Positions 44,952 to 56,290 of a stretch of DNA of 64,000 nt are shown piece after piece. Source of the DNA: Magnolia sinica (lineage: Eukaryota; Streptophyta; Magnoliopsida; Magnoliales; Magnoliaceae); the NCBI RefSeq assembly GCF_029962835.1, contig NC_080582.1, positions 18,422,032-18,486,031 of the forward strand, read 5' to 3'. Position 1 is the stretch's first letter. Each line of letters starts with the position of its first letter. The notes beneath the pieces are model-generated. The model did not search any database. It had not been told where the DNA came from and saw only the letters and a list, made by a program, of their open reading frames with translations. Position numbers and translations under genes: made by a program.

Positions 44952-47292
44952 TGTTCACTCCCCAAGTATAGGGTTGTGATGTAGTAATAAACTCGGTAAG
45001 ACCGAGGTCGAATCCACAGGGACTGATACCTGTACGTTTCCTGAAACTAGGTAGAAATAGAACTAGTCTAGGATGCGATCTAAACCAAATAGAATTTAAG
45101 AAATAATTGTGGAATAGTTATCTAAAACTTTAAGGAATTCAGGGGAAGGAAACTAGGGATTCAGAGGATCCACTTGTCGAGATCAGGGAGATCTTATGCC
45201 TGCATCAATGATTATGGAATTCAAACTGAACTTATTTGATCTGATTTTCGAGAGATGAAAGGTATATGAATTAGAATGGATTCCATCATCTAACCATGCC
45301 CAGGAGACACAGCAAACAACAGGATTAAACTAATTACCAACCAATCAACAATGTACGAAGATCAGGAAGGTACTATCATCCTACCATGCCCATGGGACAA
45401 TGGTGAACAACAGGGCTTCCTGACGTCATAAACATAAAAAGGGAAAAGAAATATTCAAAGCCATTGCAAACCCATTGTAATTTCAGTACAATAGACCATT
45501 AAAGACTAATAAAAATATTCCTTATAATAATCAACTAAATCAAATTAAGTTCAGAAATTTAATCTACTTGCATGGAATAAACTCTCCCATCTCGCTACAA
45601 GCGTCACCTCTTAGCCCTAGCTAAGAGGTTTAGCCACACATGACTGGGCTAACAAAAACAACAAAATAAAAAATAAAAAAAAGGAAAAGAAAAGAATAAG
45701 AAGGAAGAAGAGAAAACCCACGCCACGCCCAGCCTTTCTTCAACCATCCAAAACTCCAACTCCTCCGCTGTTTCACGTCTCAGCCATGTCCAGCAGCAAC
45801 CATGTTCAGCAGCAGCCTCCCTTCTGCTCCCTTTCCCTCTCTGTTTCTCTTTCTTGAACCCAGACCCACGACCGAGCACCAGCAGCCCAAACTCCTTTCA
45901 GAACACCTTCCACGTCCAAAGCCTCTCCCTCTTATGCAGCTGTCCGCCTCTGCTCCTCTCCATTCGCAGCAGACTCCTAGTGGGACTCTGCCTCTCTTGC
46001 GTTCGTGGGCTGCTGGGACACAAGATCAGCTATCGGCTATCTCAGACGTTCGCAGAACGTAACTGCGCATCCTGCTTTGCGCTGATGTTTGGTGAGGCCC
46101 ACGATCGGGACTGTCAACGAGATCCACGCCGTCCATTAGAATCCTCGTGGAAATCCAGTCAGGAAAGAGTGATTTTTGCAGGTTCTTGTATGGCCCACTG
46201 GATACTGTATTCCGTCGTCCATAATGAGTTTCGGCGGTCGAAATCCGCTACACGTTGCTTCCTAGAAAAATTCCACCTAGGTGATGGTTCCAAGCCTCTT
46301 TGGAATCCACTAGACGGTCCCGATTGAACCAATCACCTCAGAGAGTGGCCCACAACGATCCACCGCAGGCTCTGTTGCGAAACAGAGCCTGCGCGTTTGA
46401 GCGTTGTGATGGTCGGTGGACCCCACAGTGATGTATTTTGAGAAATCCATTCCGTCCACTAGGTTCAGGACGAAAAACCCTCCGGAAATAAGTATTTTTT
46501 GGAGAGAATCGGTGTGGTCCACAAGTTTGCTTACTCCGCCGTCCATCTGACGTTTATCAGGTACTCTGCCTTTGTGTGTGTGCATGGGCCAAAAAGGAAA
46601 GCTAGGCGACGGTGTTGGTCACCTTTCAGAGCATATGGACGGTTCTGATCATCGAAAACTGCGATTGATGGGGCCCACTACGTGAAACCGGACGAACAGC
46701 GTCCGCCCGCTATCTCTGTTGAGGAGATGGATCGGGTCAGCGCCTGCTGACCGGTCCAGTTCTTCCGGTGCACAGCGAGTGTGCATGCGCTGGATGTGCA
46801 CGCCACTCAAGGTGGGGTCTACTTGGATGTATATGCAAGATCTGTTCCGTTCATCTCTTTTCTCATATCCTTTTAATCGTGGAGAGCGAAGTTGAGGCAC
46901 ATCCAGATAGCAAGTGGGCCCCAAATCACGGTTTTAGTGGCTAAAGTGTCTATTGAGCCACTTCCACAGGGATCCGGGAGCTGAGATTCGACATGTACGG
47001 TTTGTTTATGGTCCTCAGGCCACGTATGAAGTTTTAAACTGATCAGATGGTAGGAACCCCATGATCTTGCATTCTGGACACTTTTCAGGTCACTTGAGCT
47101 TCAATTCCTCGATTTCCGCGAACCCCTGGTGTATAATTCCGTCGCTCTTGGTCTTCTAGGATCCGTTCCTTGCCTTGGTGTTCCTGGAGCGTCAAATCCA
47201 TGCATTTACCACCCTTTTTCAGTCCATGCTTGTAAATACACTCTGCATCACAAACACAATTAAATCAGGCAATTTAAACGGTATCATGCTTG
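44952..47292 (-). repeat. Athila 5' LTR, truncated at its start
   Basis: It aligns with 35071-37457 over 2341 bases, but the first about 46 bases of the LTR (minus-strand start TGTTGAGGGTC to CATAGTTTT) are missing at the 47292 edge. Divergence from the other LTR is very uneven: about eight differences by eye between 45706 and 46987, but many in 47030-47200 and moderate divergence in 44952-45640. Confidence 0.95.
46365..46392. repeat. hairpin in the 5' LTR, same as 36481-36508
   Basis: It has an identical 12-base stem and GCGA loop. The structure may have arisen with the MITE-like insert in the ancestral LTR. Confidence 0.95.
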
Positions 47293-47325
47293 TCCTCTTC
47301 GTCCTCCTTCCAAAGTCAGAGCCCC
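47293..47325. repeat. 33-bp direct repeat flanking the Athila insertion (right copy)
   Basis: Identical to 35026-35058. It abuts the truncated 5' LTR directly, without filler. Confidence 0.95.
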
Positions 47326-47362
47326 CCCTCAAGGTAATCCTCGAGCTTTAAAGAAGTAGAAA

Positions 47363-48300
47363 ATGTCCTCTAAGGATAAGGGGAAGGCTGCCCCTCCTCG
47401 CCTGATCGTCATCGAGGTCGTGGATGAGGGTATGGAGGTGGCGGAGGCAGTTCCTCCTGAGACTTAGGAGGTTTCTGAGCCAAGACCTGTTGCAAAGTAG
47501 GTCCCCCCAAGGAGGGAGGAGGAGAAGCCTCCAACAAGGGAGGTAGCTGAGGAAGAAATGGGGAGCTTCCTTCGCCATGTTGAGGGATCCTCCCCCGGGC
47601 GAGTCGCCGAGGGGTTGAAGAGGAATTTGTTGGCCTCTTCGAATCCTCTATGGAGCGGACGCTCGCCAGGATGACGACAATGCTCCTCGATGTAAGAGAG
47701 CGACTGTCACTGTCTTTAATCGTTAGCTCTGCTTCCTCGTTTCTCTATTTTTGACATTGGACTGTTTCCCTTTCCCTTATGCAGTTTGCGCACTGCGCAA
47801 TGAAGGCCCGCACCAAGATAGCCAGGGCCAATAGGCGGGTGGGAGATGCTGAGGCTCGGTTGTCGTTTGCTGAGGCTCGGGCGGCCCTCACGGAGGCCGA
47901 GCTAGGGGCGATTAAGGCTACCTTTGTGGAGTCTGTAGCGAAGCAAGCCTGCTTGGCCTTGCGATTGGAAGAGGTCAGAGTGGCGTACGACAAATGCCAC
48001 GTGGAGTGTGTCGAGGCCTATAACGCAACCAATTGGATTAGAGAGGAGACCAAGGCTGCTCTTATCGTCACACGAAGGGAGGCTGTGGAGGAACATCAAT
48101 CCTCCCAATCCTTCAAGGACAAGAGGAACACTCTCTTTCGTCAAGGTTATGCCAAGAGCGTGAAAGGGATGAAGGAGAGTTTTCTCGAGCTCGACCTCTC
48201 TGGCTTCGACGAGAGTGAGTCAGGATCCTATGATCCGGGCAGCATGGAGGCCACCGAGGCGGCTTCTTCGGCTACCCCTGATGCGGCAGTCGAGCCTTGA
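47363..48300 (+). pseudogene. antisense extra gene of the Tat-like element, 3' part
   Basis: The sequence resumes after the Athila insertion. From the Met at 47363 it reads SSKDKGKAAPPRLIVIEVVD, with a TAG near 47467 and shifts, up to LARMTTMLLD at 47691. A GT/AG intron follows (47692-47784; CGAT/GTAAGAG, CTTATGCAG). The last exon (47785-48300) is fully open: an Ala/Glu-rich coiled coil (AEARLSFAEARAALTEAELG), then VRVAYDKCHVECVEAYN, a YAKSVKGMKESFLELDLSGF motif and an acidic tail. This layout is typical of proteins with the Transposase_28-type N-terminal domain at 33866. The gene runs opposite to the retrotransposon pol. Confidence 0.7.
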
Positions 48301-48529
48301 AGTTAATTCCCCTTTTTATCTTCAAGCACTCCGAGCCTGAGAACTTCAAATGAGGAGGGCATGGTTTTCTATTGTATATCTTTATGTTTTTCTCCAATGT
48401 AATACCGATGTATATGTCGATGTAACTTTTTAATCCGATTAATGGAAACTTCTTTCATAGAAACTTGCACATTTTCCTGTCTGACTTTCATAGTTATTTG
48501 AGCATGTCTATCGATGAAAGTCGAACCAT
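48301..48529. other. spacer between convergent Tat genes
   Basis: Pyrimidine- and AT-rich sequence between the end of the antisense gene and the end of the integrase frame on the opposite strand. AATACCGATG/AATCCGATTAATGG words could be 3' UTR, but no polyadenylation signal is certain. Confidence 0.4.
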
Positions 48530-50948
48530 GGCTGACTCAGGGATAGTAGATCTTGAGATGCTCGGCGTTCCACAGGTGAAGCAGTAGTTGGCCAATCAGA
48601 TCTTCCAGTCGATATGTACCAGGTCGGACGGTGCTCGCAATCACGTAGGGTCCTTCCTAATTGGGCCTCATCGTACCTGTGCCGACCTCCTTAGTATTTT
48701 GGAACATCTTCCAAAGGACTAAGTCCCCCACTCGGAAGCGTCTGACTTTGACTCAAGCATTGTAGAACCGAGACACTTGCTACTGACAAACGATCGTCCA
48801 AAGTCAAGCTTGTTCTTTCCGTTCATCCAGAATGTCGAGGTTGAGTGTCAGTGGTTCCTCGTTATCTTGTTCATCGAACGAACTCACTCGGGCGGTCGGC
48901 ATTCCGATCTTGACAGGGGTGACCGCTTCTGACCCATAGGCTTGAGAAAAGGGAGTCTCTCCTGTCGTGGTCCGAGCCATAGTTCGGTAAGCCCACAGGA
49001 CCTTAGGGAGTTCCTCGACCCAGGCTCCTTTAGCTCTGTCGAGTTTAGTTCAGAGATGTTGCTTGATAATCTTGTTGATAGCCTCGACTTGCCCGTTTGC
49101 TTATGAATGGTGCAGAGATGAGTATACGCTTCTGATTCCAAGGTTTTTACACATTTCCTGGTAAAGTTTATTGTTGAACTGCTTTCCATTGTCAGAGACG
49201 ATGGTCCGAGGTATCCCAAAGCGGAAGATAATATTTTTTCAGACAATCTGTGATCTTTTGTTCGGTTATCTTGGCCAATGGTTCAACCTCTGCCCACTTG
49301 GTGAAGTAGTCTACAATGACAACAACGAACTTGGTCTGACCCTTCCCTATAGGGAAGGGTCCGATGATGTCGATCCCTTACTGAGCGAAGGGCCATGGCC
49401 CGGCCATGGAGGTGAACTCCTCTGGTGGCTACCGAGGGACGGTCGTGAACTTCTGGCATTTATCACAACTCTAGACGAGCTTCCGTACATCATGATGGAT
49501 GGTCGACCAGTAATAGCCTTGTCGTACAACCTTATGAGCTAGGGATCGTCCTCCAGAGTGATTTCCACATATGTCTTCATGAATTTCTGTTAGGACATAC
49601 TCGGCCTCATCGGGTCGTAGGCATCTTAGAAGAGACAAAGAATATCCCTTCTTGTAAAGTAACCCATTGAACATAGTGTAACGAGCGGCTTAGATCTTTA
49701 GTGTCGTGCCTCCGATTGATCTTCGAGCAGCTCACCGGTCTCAATGTAACGGATGATTGGGTTGGCCCAGGTGGGTGCCGAGTCAATCGGGAGTACGGTC
49801 AGGGCGTCGATCACGTCGACGCTCGGCTTGGCTACGAATTCGATCGGGATGGTCCTAGGAATATCATCTTCATCAACTATAGCGAGCTTTGCCAATAGAT
49901 TGGCTTTGGAATTTTCAGCTCGCGGGATCTGGACGACAGTGCAATACGGAAAACCACTGATCAACTCTTTGACTTTTTGCAGATAGGCTTTCAGTCGCTC
50001 TTTTCTTGTCTGATAGACGTCGGCTAGCTGATTGACGACCAGTTGTAAGTCATTATATACGTCAAGATGAGTGACTCCTAAACTGGCTGCCAAACGAAGT
50101 CTGAGCAGTAAGGCTTCATATTCTGCTATGTTGTTGGAGGCTTGAAATCCAAATCTCAAGGTATACTGTATGTATGTATGATCGAGAGTCTCCAGGACGA
50201 CCCCTGCCCCACTAGCCTTGAATTGGATGAGTCATCAACATATAGTCGCCAATGGGTAGGGTCGGGTAGGGGAACAGAGTTCGACTGTTGTTGATCTTGT
50301 TGAGTGGCCGACCCTTCAAGCGGGATTGGTTGGACAGTGTCAGTTGTAGTTGGTGCAGATTGCTGGGTAACCTCGACAATGAAGTCGGCCACAACTTGGC
50401 ATTTCATCGGGACCTTGGGCTTGTATTGGATGTCAAATTCACTCAGTTCTATCGCCCACTTAGTGAGGTATCCTAAGGCTTCTGGCTTTTGGAATATCTG
50501 TCGTAATGGTTGATTGGTCAGAACGACTATCGAATGAGCTTGGAAGTATGGTCGCAGGTGTCAAGAAGAGATGACCAATGCTAGGGCCAACTTTTCCAAG
50601 ATTGGATACCTTGTTTCTGCCGGGACGAGTGCTTTGCTAATGTAGTAGACCGGGAACTGCTTCCCTTCGTGTTCGCAAATCAAGGCCGAACTTACGGTTG
50701 CATCGGATACTGCTAGGTAGAGTAGCAACGTTTCGCCCAGCTCGGGCTTAGAGAGCAAAGGCGACGATCCTAAGCACACCTTAAGCTGCTGGAAGGCTGC
50801 CTCACATTCCGCTGTCCAGTCTACCATCTGCCGACCCTTCAACTGTTTGAAAAAGGAAAGGCATCTATCTATGGCTCGGGACACAAAGCGATTAAGCGCA
50901 GCGACTCTTTCAATCAACCTCTGGATGTCCTTGATTGTTTTTGGCGAG
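48530..50948 (-). pseudogene. Tat-like Gypsy pol: RT end, two RNase H domains, integrase
   Basis: On the minus strand: an RT thumb (SPKTIKDIQRLIERVAALNR), a first RNase H (ETLLLYLAVSDATVSSALIC and FPVYYISKALVPAETRYPIL), then a second RNase H-like domain (THWRLYVDDSSNS, LRFGFQASNNIAEYEALLLR and VVQIPRAENSKANLLAKLA). It ends with integrase: a zinc finger from IHEDICGNHSGGRSLAHKV to SCDKCQKF, DIIGPFP, VDYFTKWAEVEPLAKI and the C-terminal RPGTYRLEDLIGQLLLH. The tandem RNase H arrangement is a hallmark of the Tat lineage. Stops and shifts occur throughout (for example near 50160, 49540 and 49200). RT is cut at 50949 by a CACTA terminus, so gag, protease and most of RT are not in the window or lie beyond. 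Confidence 0.85.
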
Positions 50949-51265
50949 CACTAAGCCAAAACAGTGAAAAAAGGATAGCTGAAAACCATCTCAAATCTTA
51001 ATAAATGACAGTTTTAAACCGTCGCATGGGCGATCCTATTTTGCCACGTCGTATTAGTTAAAGGACGATCATGGACCGTCGTTAAAGATGGATGTTAAAA
51101 GGATGGTTATGATCCGTCTGTAAAGAAGGACGGTCATGGACCATTATTAAAGATGGACAATAAAAGGTCTATTATGGACCTTCTCTGATGTTAAACGGTT
51201 ACAAACCGTCTAAAACATTGACAGTCTGTGGCCGTAGCTAGTGTTCATTTAACGTCTTTAAAAAA
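50949..51265. mobile_element. left end of a CACTA element, GACGGTC subterminal family
   Basis: CACTAAGCCAAAACAGTG begins inside the Tat RT sequence; GAG at 50946-50948 would be the target triplet. The next 300 bases hold repeated AAGGACGGTCATGGACCGTC-like motifs with TTAAAGATGG spacers. No matching right end (TTTGGCTTAGTG) is seen in the window. A second CACTA terminus interrupts it at 51266. Confidence 0.75.
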
Positions 51266-51590
51266 CATTACCAGAAAAAGGGACAAAGGCTACGGATAAA
51301 AGCCGTAGCTAACGATCTATGGCTATGGTTATCGTCTGTAGCACATCCATAACAATTAGTACCGTAGCTATAGGTATCAATACTATAGCTACAGATTTAA
51401 TCCGTAGCTATAGAGCATGTCTACAAATTAAATCCATAGCGATATTTTCCTCAGTTCAAAAGTACAGCTATGGATTATATTTATAGCTAAAACCAAAACA
51501 AGAGTTGTAGCAATAGGCTGAAGTTAGCAACAACTACGGTTTCTAGATCAAAAGCTACGGTCAATAGCTGTAGCAATGTCTGTTTTTTAA
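51266..51590. mobile_element. left end of a CACTA element of the CACTA-1 family
   Basis: CATTACCAGAAAAAGGGACAAAGGCTACGG matches the right terminus of CACTA-1 read on the minus strand (CAATACCAGAAAACTGGG.AAAGGCTAC). The same subterminal motifs follow (GCCGTAGCTAACG, ACCGTAGCTATAGG, AATCCGTAGCTATAG). The matching right end is not found, so the extent is unknown. Confidence 0.75.
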
Positions 51591-53430
51591 AAAAATAATA
51601 ATAAAATTATAATACTATCAAACAAATTTGAATCCAAAAATCCAAAATTGGATTTGGGTTTTGAATTTCTACATTTGAGGCCTCATGAATTTAAAAACCC
51701 AAAATGAAAGTTACCGTTTTCTAGCATTGGAGAGCCAAATTCAAAGAAACAAAACAACCAAATGCTATTTCAAAGTCATCTTCCAAAAAGAAAGGAAAAA
51801 AACGGAAAGTGAAAAAGAAAAACCCACTTGAGTTCTTTGGAATCTGTATCATCAAACTTGAGTTCTGTTTCAAGATCATGGCTCCCACTCGAATCACCTC
51901 CACAACTACCATTAGGTTGTTTATCAATCATCCGCCTCCTTTTCTTGGTCATTGCTTCTTCAATAATTCAACTCAACAAACATTAAAATACTATCAAACA
52001 AATCTGAAACCAATTTCTAAAGAAACCCAACTTCAATTCAATGAAATCATCAATGAAGACAGGAGAATTCTGCATGAAAAAAACATTAAAAAATGAACCT
52101 TTTTCTAAACACTGTTGCTTTGTACCAAGGCCTCAGCTCTTCTGGTAAGCTTCCATGTTAAATAATGAAATATGAATAAGCTTGAAAACCAATGAAGGGG
52201 GCAAAGATAAAGACGGTTCGAATGGCCGCTACAACAATTGCCTTCACTGCCAACTTCAATACAAATGAATGCAATTGATTAAATTAAAAGTATTTTGTTT
52301 GATGCAACAATAGAGAAGGTATTCATAAATGAGTAGTTTTCATTGCCTCCAAAAAGCAACCCATGAGCCTAACAAGATTCTTCTGTTGAAGCTGAGCCAC
52401 TAATGCGACCTTGTTCATGGAAAAATATTTAAAATTTCCTAGGAGTTCTGTGAAACATGGTTATCACCATATGCACTGCAAATGGTCACAATAATTTATA
52501 TGGAGCACATCGATAGGCTGCATCCCATAAATTAATTGTGTTATGTGAATTTTTCTTGTTGAATGTGGAATGATGGCTACCATGGTCCATTGGCCTTGAT
52601 GATTGGGCTATATGAACCATCCGTATGACAACATCAAATCAATGGCCCCGATTATGGATTCTTGGTAATGCTTTTTTAGTGCTTGAGAATATGCAATGTG
52701 TGCATGGAAACCTAAAAAATATTGAGAAAATTACCTTGCAAACAATGCAGTTATTCCCAACAGACATGTCAGCGAGGGAACAGCACCTAAAAATAAGTTT
52801 CAAGCTTCTTTCTCAAAGTAGCGTGCTTTTTTCTGACTTACTGGAATGTCCTCGGGCATCTGCATACACGTATGGAAAGGCAATAGCCAAACATCTGCGT
52901 ACATTTTTTTTTTTTCCAGAAAAGAACATACAATTATGAAGAAAACAGCAACATAGTGACATATGAAACAACAATTCCAGGACGTCATATTCTTGAGGGA
53001 AAGATCTGGTTACCTGATTACGACTTGTTTGAAAACATAATGCAATGAAAAGGGGTTCAATGACCAGAATGCTAACAAAAGTTGCATGAAACTGCATGAC
53101 TAGAGCTTGTGGGAATGAATTTGGTCGTGATCCATAATCTTTTTCTCCTGATCAACTGATCAGAATTTGGCATTCTCTTACCTCTCTGACTGTGAAGAAA
53201 TTGAACTACATCCACCACCATTTTCGATTCTCTTACTCGCATACAAAACCATTGTTTCGAGAAATTCCATGATCGACTCTCATTTCTCATCAAAACCTGT
53301 AAATCTTTACTATTTTCCTCTGAAAATCAGGCATCTTACCAGAATCAACCACTACTGCAAAAGGTAATGGTTGAATGAGTCGGCCTAGAAGTATCCTGAT
53401 CCATGTTTTGACTGGGTTACAGTATATGCT
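51591..53430. other. no identified gene, possible captured DNA
   Basis: The minus strand at about 51800-51965 is open and charged (EEAMTKKRRRMIDKQPNGS, then CGGDSSGSHDLETELKF), with a nuclear-localisation-like KKRRR; it may be an exon of an unidentified gene. Elsewhere only short frames and AT-rich sequence. Near 52862-52900 a diverged copy of the repeat unit of 53432-53572 occurs. Confidence 0.4.
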
Positions 53431-53431
53431 T

Positions 53432-53572
53432 TGCATACATGTATGCAAAAGCAATTGCCAAACAATTGCCAAACATTTGTGTACATGCATGCAAAAGCAA
53501 AAGCAATTGCCAAACAATTGCCAAACATTTGTGTACATGCATGCAAAAGCAAAAGCAATTGCCAAACATTTT
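53432..53572. repeat. 52-bp tandem repeat, nearly three copies
   Basis: The unit ACATTTGTGTACATGCATGC, then AAAAGCAAAAGCAATTGCCAAACAATTGCCAA, repeats with a 52-base offset (53472 and 53524 starts) and has partial copies at both sides. GCATGCAAAAGCAATTGCC is the most conserved part; it includes palindromic CAATTG and TGCATGCA words. Confidence 0.9.
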
Positions 53573-53972
53573 AGATATAGTACAAGATAAGAAAAATCTC
53601 ATGGATGGTTAGGATTGAAAGAAATTGGGCTTGGCACAATAGCTTTCACTCTCGGCCATCTATTAAACGGTCATGATCCACAATTTTGGAAAAAACAATA
53701 GCAATCACCTTGCCCAGATGACTCTCAGTCGTCTATTAAACGGTCATGATCCATGTTTCCAATTTTCCATAAACAAGACAATTCATGAACCCTGTCAGCA
53801 ACGCAGACATAAAGAAAACTTAAACAGACACCCCATAAGGCAGGATATATTGATAAACAAAGACTGATGGTTAAAAAAACATTTCAAGACAGAAAGATTC
53901 TTAGCTCTCTAGTTGCCTGCGATGTGGCTCGATAGAAGCAGTCGATGACATATCTGCAACAGAGACAATTTC

Positions 53973-54131
53973 TTAGTAACAAGAATCTCCTTCCGCCTTT
54001 CTTTCTCTGTCCAACTTCCTCTCCTTCTCTTCAATGGCTCTCTTTGCTTCTCTAGCTTTCTCCCACTCCTTTTTCACTACTGCTTGGCTCACTTCACTCC
54101 AAACCAAAGTAGATTCACTTGGTAACAACCC
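53973..54131 (-). pseudogene. fragment of an oxysterol-binding-protein-related (ORP) gene
   Basis: After a plausible acceptor (TGTGACAG at 54132) the minus strand reads GLLPSESTLVWSEVSQAVVK, then KEWEKAREAKRAIEEKERKL and DRERKAEGDSCY, stop at 53973. The word order W-x-EV-x-A then WEKAREAK.A.EEKERKL.RER matches the C-terminal region of plant OSBP-related proteins, lipid-transfer proteins at membrane contact sites. The expected WVPKHF continuation is not seen. It is a 52-residue fragment on its own, on the same strand as the LIG6 and ABCG7 fragments. Confidence 0.7.
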
Positions 54132-54858
54132 CTGTCACACTGAAAAACCACATCTCTTTTGTTCAAAACCATAGTTCTAAAACTGAGTGACTTGATTCAA
54201 AACTCAGCTGAGTCAACTCAATTCGAGCTGAATCGCTAGGAAACTCAGTACCATGCAGTTCTCGATCGCAACTTAGTAAGATCATCAAGTCACCTGATCA
54301 CTCACTCAAATTGTAATTCAATTCATAAAGATACCAAACACCAAATTGTAATTCAAAACATTGTGGTTTTGTACTATCTTTCCCCCCTGGCATGCCACTT
54401 CTATAGGATATTCTAGCTAAGAAAATTGTAAACCAGCTATGATGAATATAACCAAAAAAAAAATTAAAAATTAAAAAAAAAAATCAGGTTGATCTACTCA
54501 CCAGGTGGGCCACACCTGGATGTAGAGTTAGATCAACAGTTGTCCATTGATTTCAACGGTCTGGCACATCTGATGAGTGGCCTGGCCTGATTTTGGGGCT
54601 AGGTGATCTTCATGGTGGGGCGATTTGGGTGTGTGCCATCGAATCAAATTGCGACTATTCACATTGAGGGTTTGATTGCCAACTTGCAATTTGTTACCTT
54701 AAAGTCAGATTAGAAAGAAACCCAACTGCAATTTGAGAGCTATTTCCTTACAATGATAATTTGATTGGCTTATGCATCCAAACGGTGAACTGTTTGGCAC
54801 AAGGACCCAAAAAAAAAAAAAAAAAAGTAATTAAAGGAAACAGAGATTTGAGACTTAC

Positions 54859-55639
54859 GGGCACATGCATGACTATAGATACAAACGTGCTTGATCAGAT
54901 TCCACCTATAAAATAGGAAAAATAAGAGTTCCAATAAAAAAAAAAAAAAAAAGATACAAATGAAGATTAAAAATAAATAAATAAATAAAATTACAGTTAT
55001 TTCCTTCGCAAATTCAAAATAACCCAACTTTTCCTCATAGAATACATCCTTCAATTCTGACAAATTTTGAAAGCAAGGATCAATTTTAATAATTAAGTTT
55101 GAGAATATAAACAACTTGAGCAGTACAACAAATTTGAATGAATATCAAAAATTGGAATTCAAACTCCACCTATATGCTATCCATTGTAATCAAGGAATCT
55201 TTACTCCCTCTCTCTTGCAAGGATAGTTGTTGGAAGGCCATCAGCTTGCTTCCATTATTTCTATCCACTGCAACTACTCAACGGCAAAAAAAGAATAATA
55301 ATAATAAAATGATGGATTATTTATCACTACAATTTACTCCAATGTATACTCTATTTATAAAAAAATAAAAATTAAAAAAAATAAAAATTAAAAATAAAAA
55401 AAAAAACCAATGCAGTAATTTCAAATCAAATGACTCCAAATAGAACTAAAGAGCACATCCAAACAAAATAATGTGTCACCTCTGCATCCAATATGAAAGT
55501 CATGGTAGCAGGCTTACATGATTCCTTGACTATATTCACCAAATTTGGAAATCTATACGCTGTTTCTTCGCCATTTCGTGAAAAGACTTGCACAAACCCA
55601 TCCATTAATTTATGAATCTGAGCTCGTTGGCCATCATAC
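54859..55639 (-). pseudogene. LIG6: fragment of a DNA ligase 6 (LIG6)-type gene, several exons
   Basis: Four consecutive pieces on the minus strand match the nucleotidyltransferase domain of plant LIG6, an ATP-dependent DNA ligase. Exon a (55639-55480) has acceptor TTGTAG, YDGQRAQIHKLMDGFVQVFS, KESCKPATMTFILDAE and donor GAG/GTGACA. Exon b (about 55274-55120) has VAVDRNNGSKLMAFQQLSLQ and ERGSKDSLITMDSI, then a TAG where Lys is expected and a decayed VEVCVF region. Exon c (about 55065-54995) has LKDVFYEEKLGYFEFAKEIT with donor ACT/GTAATT. Exon d (54905-54859) has VESDQARL, then a stop. The segment with the catalytic lysine upstream of YDGQR and the C-terminal domain are not found. The a/b junction does not close in frame. 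It is a decayed fragment. Confidence 0.85.
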
Positions 55640-56290
55640 CTACAATAAGGATAAAGAAAATCAATCTGACAGTTTATGCTTTGAAAAAAGATGGACCTAT
55701 CCAATCAAATAACAAGAGAAAAAGCTGTCTTTCAAAAGACAATAAATAAATAATCAAATGATGAGAGAAAAATATCAGAACTGCGAAAACCTTCTCATAT
55801 ATTTTCTAAATTTTGCAAATTTTAGGAAGTTAATCAGGTCATGGCTTATGTTTGTGAGCTCCTAAGTCAACTGACTGTCATCTTAAAATGTATAGCTGCA
55901 TTCCTTCCATTTACACCAGTTGCCATCAGCTGACGACTTTGTGAAATTAGTTTAGTATATCTTGTATTTTTTACTTCTTGAAGTACCAAATTCATGGAAA
56001 AATAAAAAATAAAAATCAACAAACATAAACATCAAAAAAGAAACAAATAAAATCATCTCAAAAACCTAGTTTTGCCTCTTAAAAATTGATACATATCACT
56101 TGCTCTCAAATTACATTCATTTGCTATATACATCCATATGTGGATATATGGATGGATGTGTATGTGCACCTAGATGAGAAGTAAGAGCATGTCCACAAGC
56201 TATAAATCACCCTCGCCCTGTATGCAAACACATGATTTTTTTTTTTTTTATTCAATGGTGTAAGCAAACGCATGATTAGAACATCTCAAG
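55640..56290. other. no recognised gene
   Basis: Sequence upstream of the LIG6 fragment on its strand. Preceding ligase exons were looked for and not found. A CATCCATATGTGGATATATGGATGG stretch at 56132-56156 is a small imperfect palindrome. Confidence 0.4.

Larger units (their letters stand above)
35071..47292 (-). mobile_element. Athila-like Ty3/Gypsy element, about 12.2 kb
   Basis: On the minus strand the order is 5' LTR (47292-44952), primer-binding site (44945-44928), gag (44063-42636), protease, RT, RNase H, integrase (ending 38821), a non-coding 3' region, polypurine tract and 3' LTR (37457-35071). The protease motif LLDLGASVNLIP, the RT motif FMDDFSVYG and the long LTRs with a TGGCGCCGTTGCC primer site fit the Athila branch. 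No envelope-like frame lies between integrase and 3' LTR. The element has nonsense and frameshift mutations. The first about 46 bases of its 5' LTR are missing. It interrupts the antisense gene of a Tat-like element. Confidence 0.9.
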
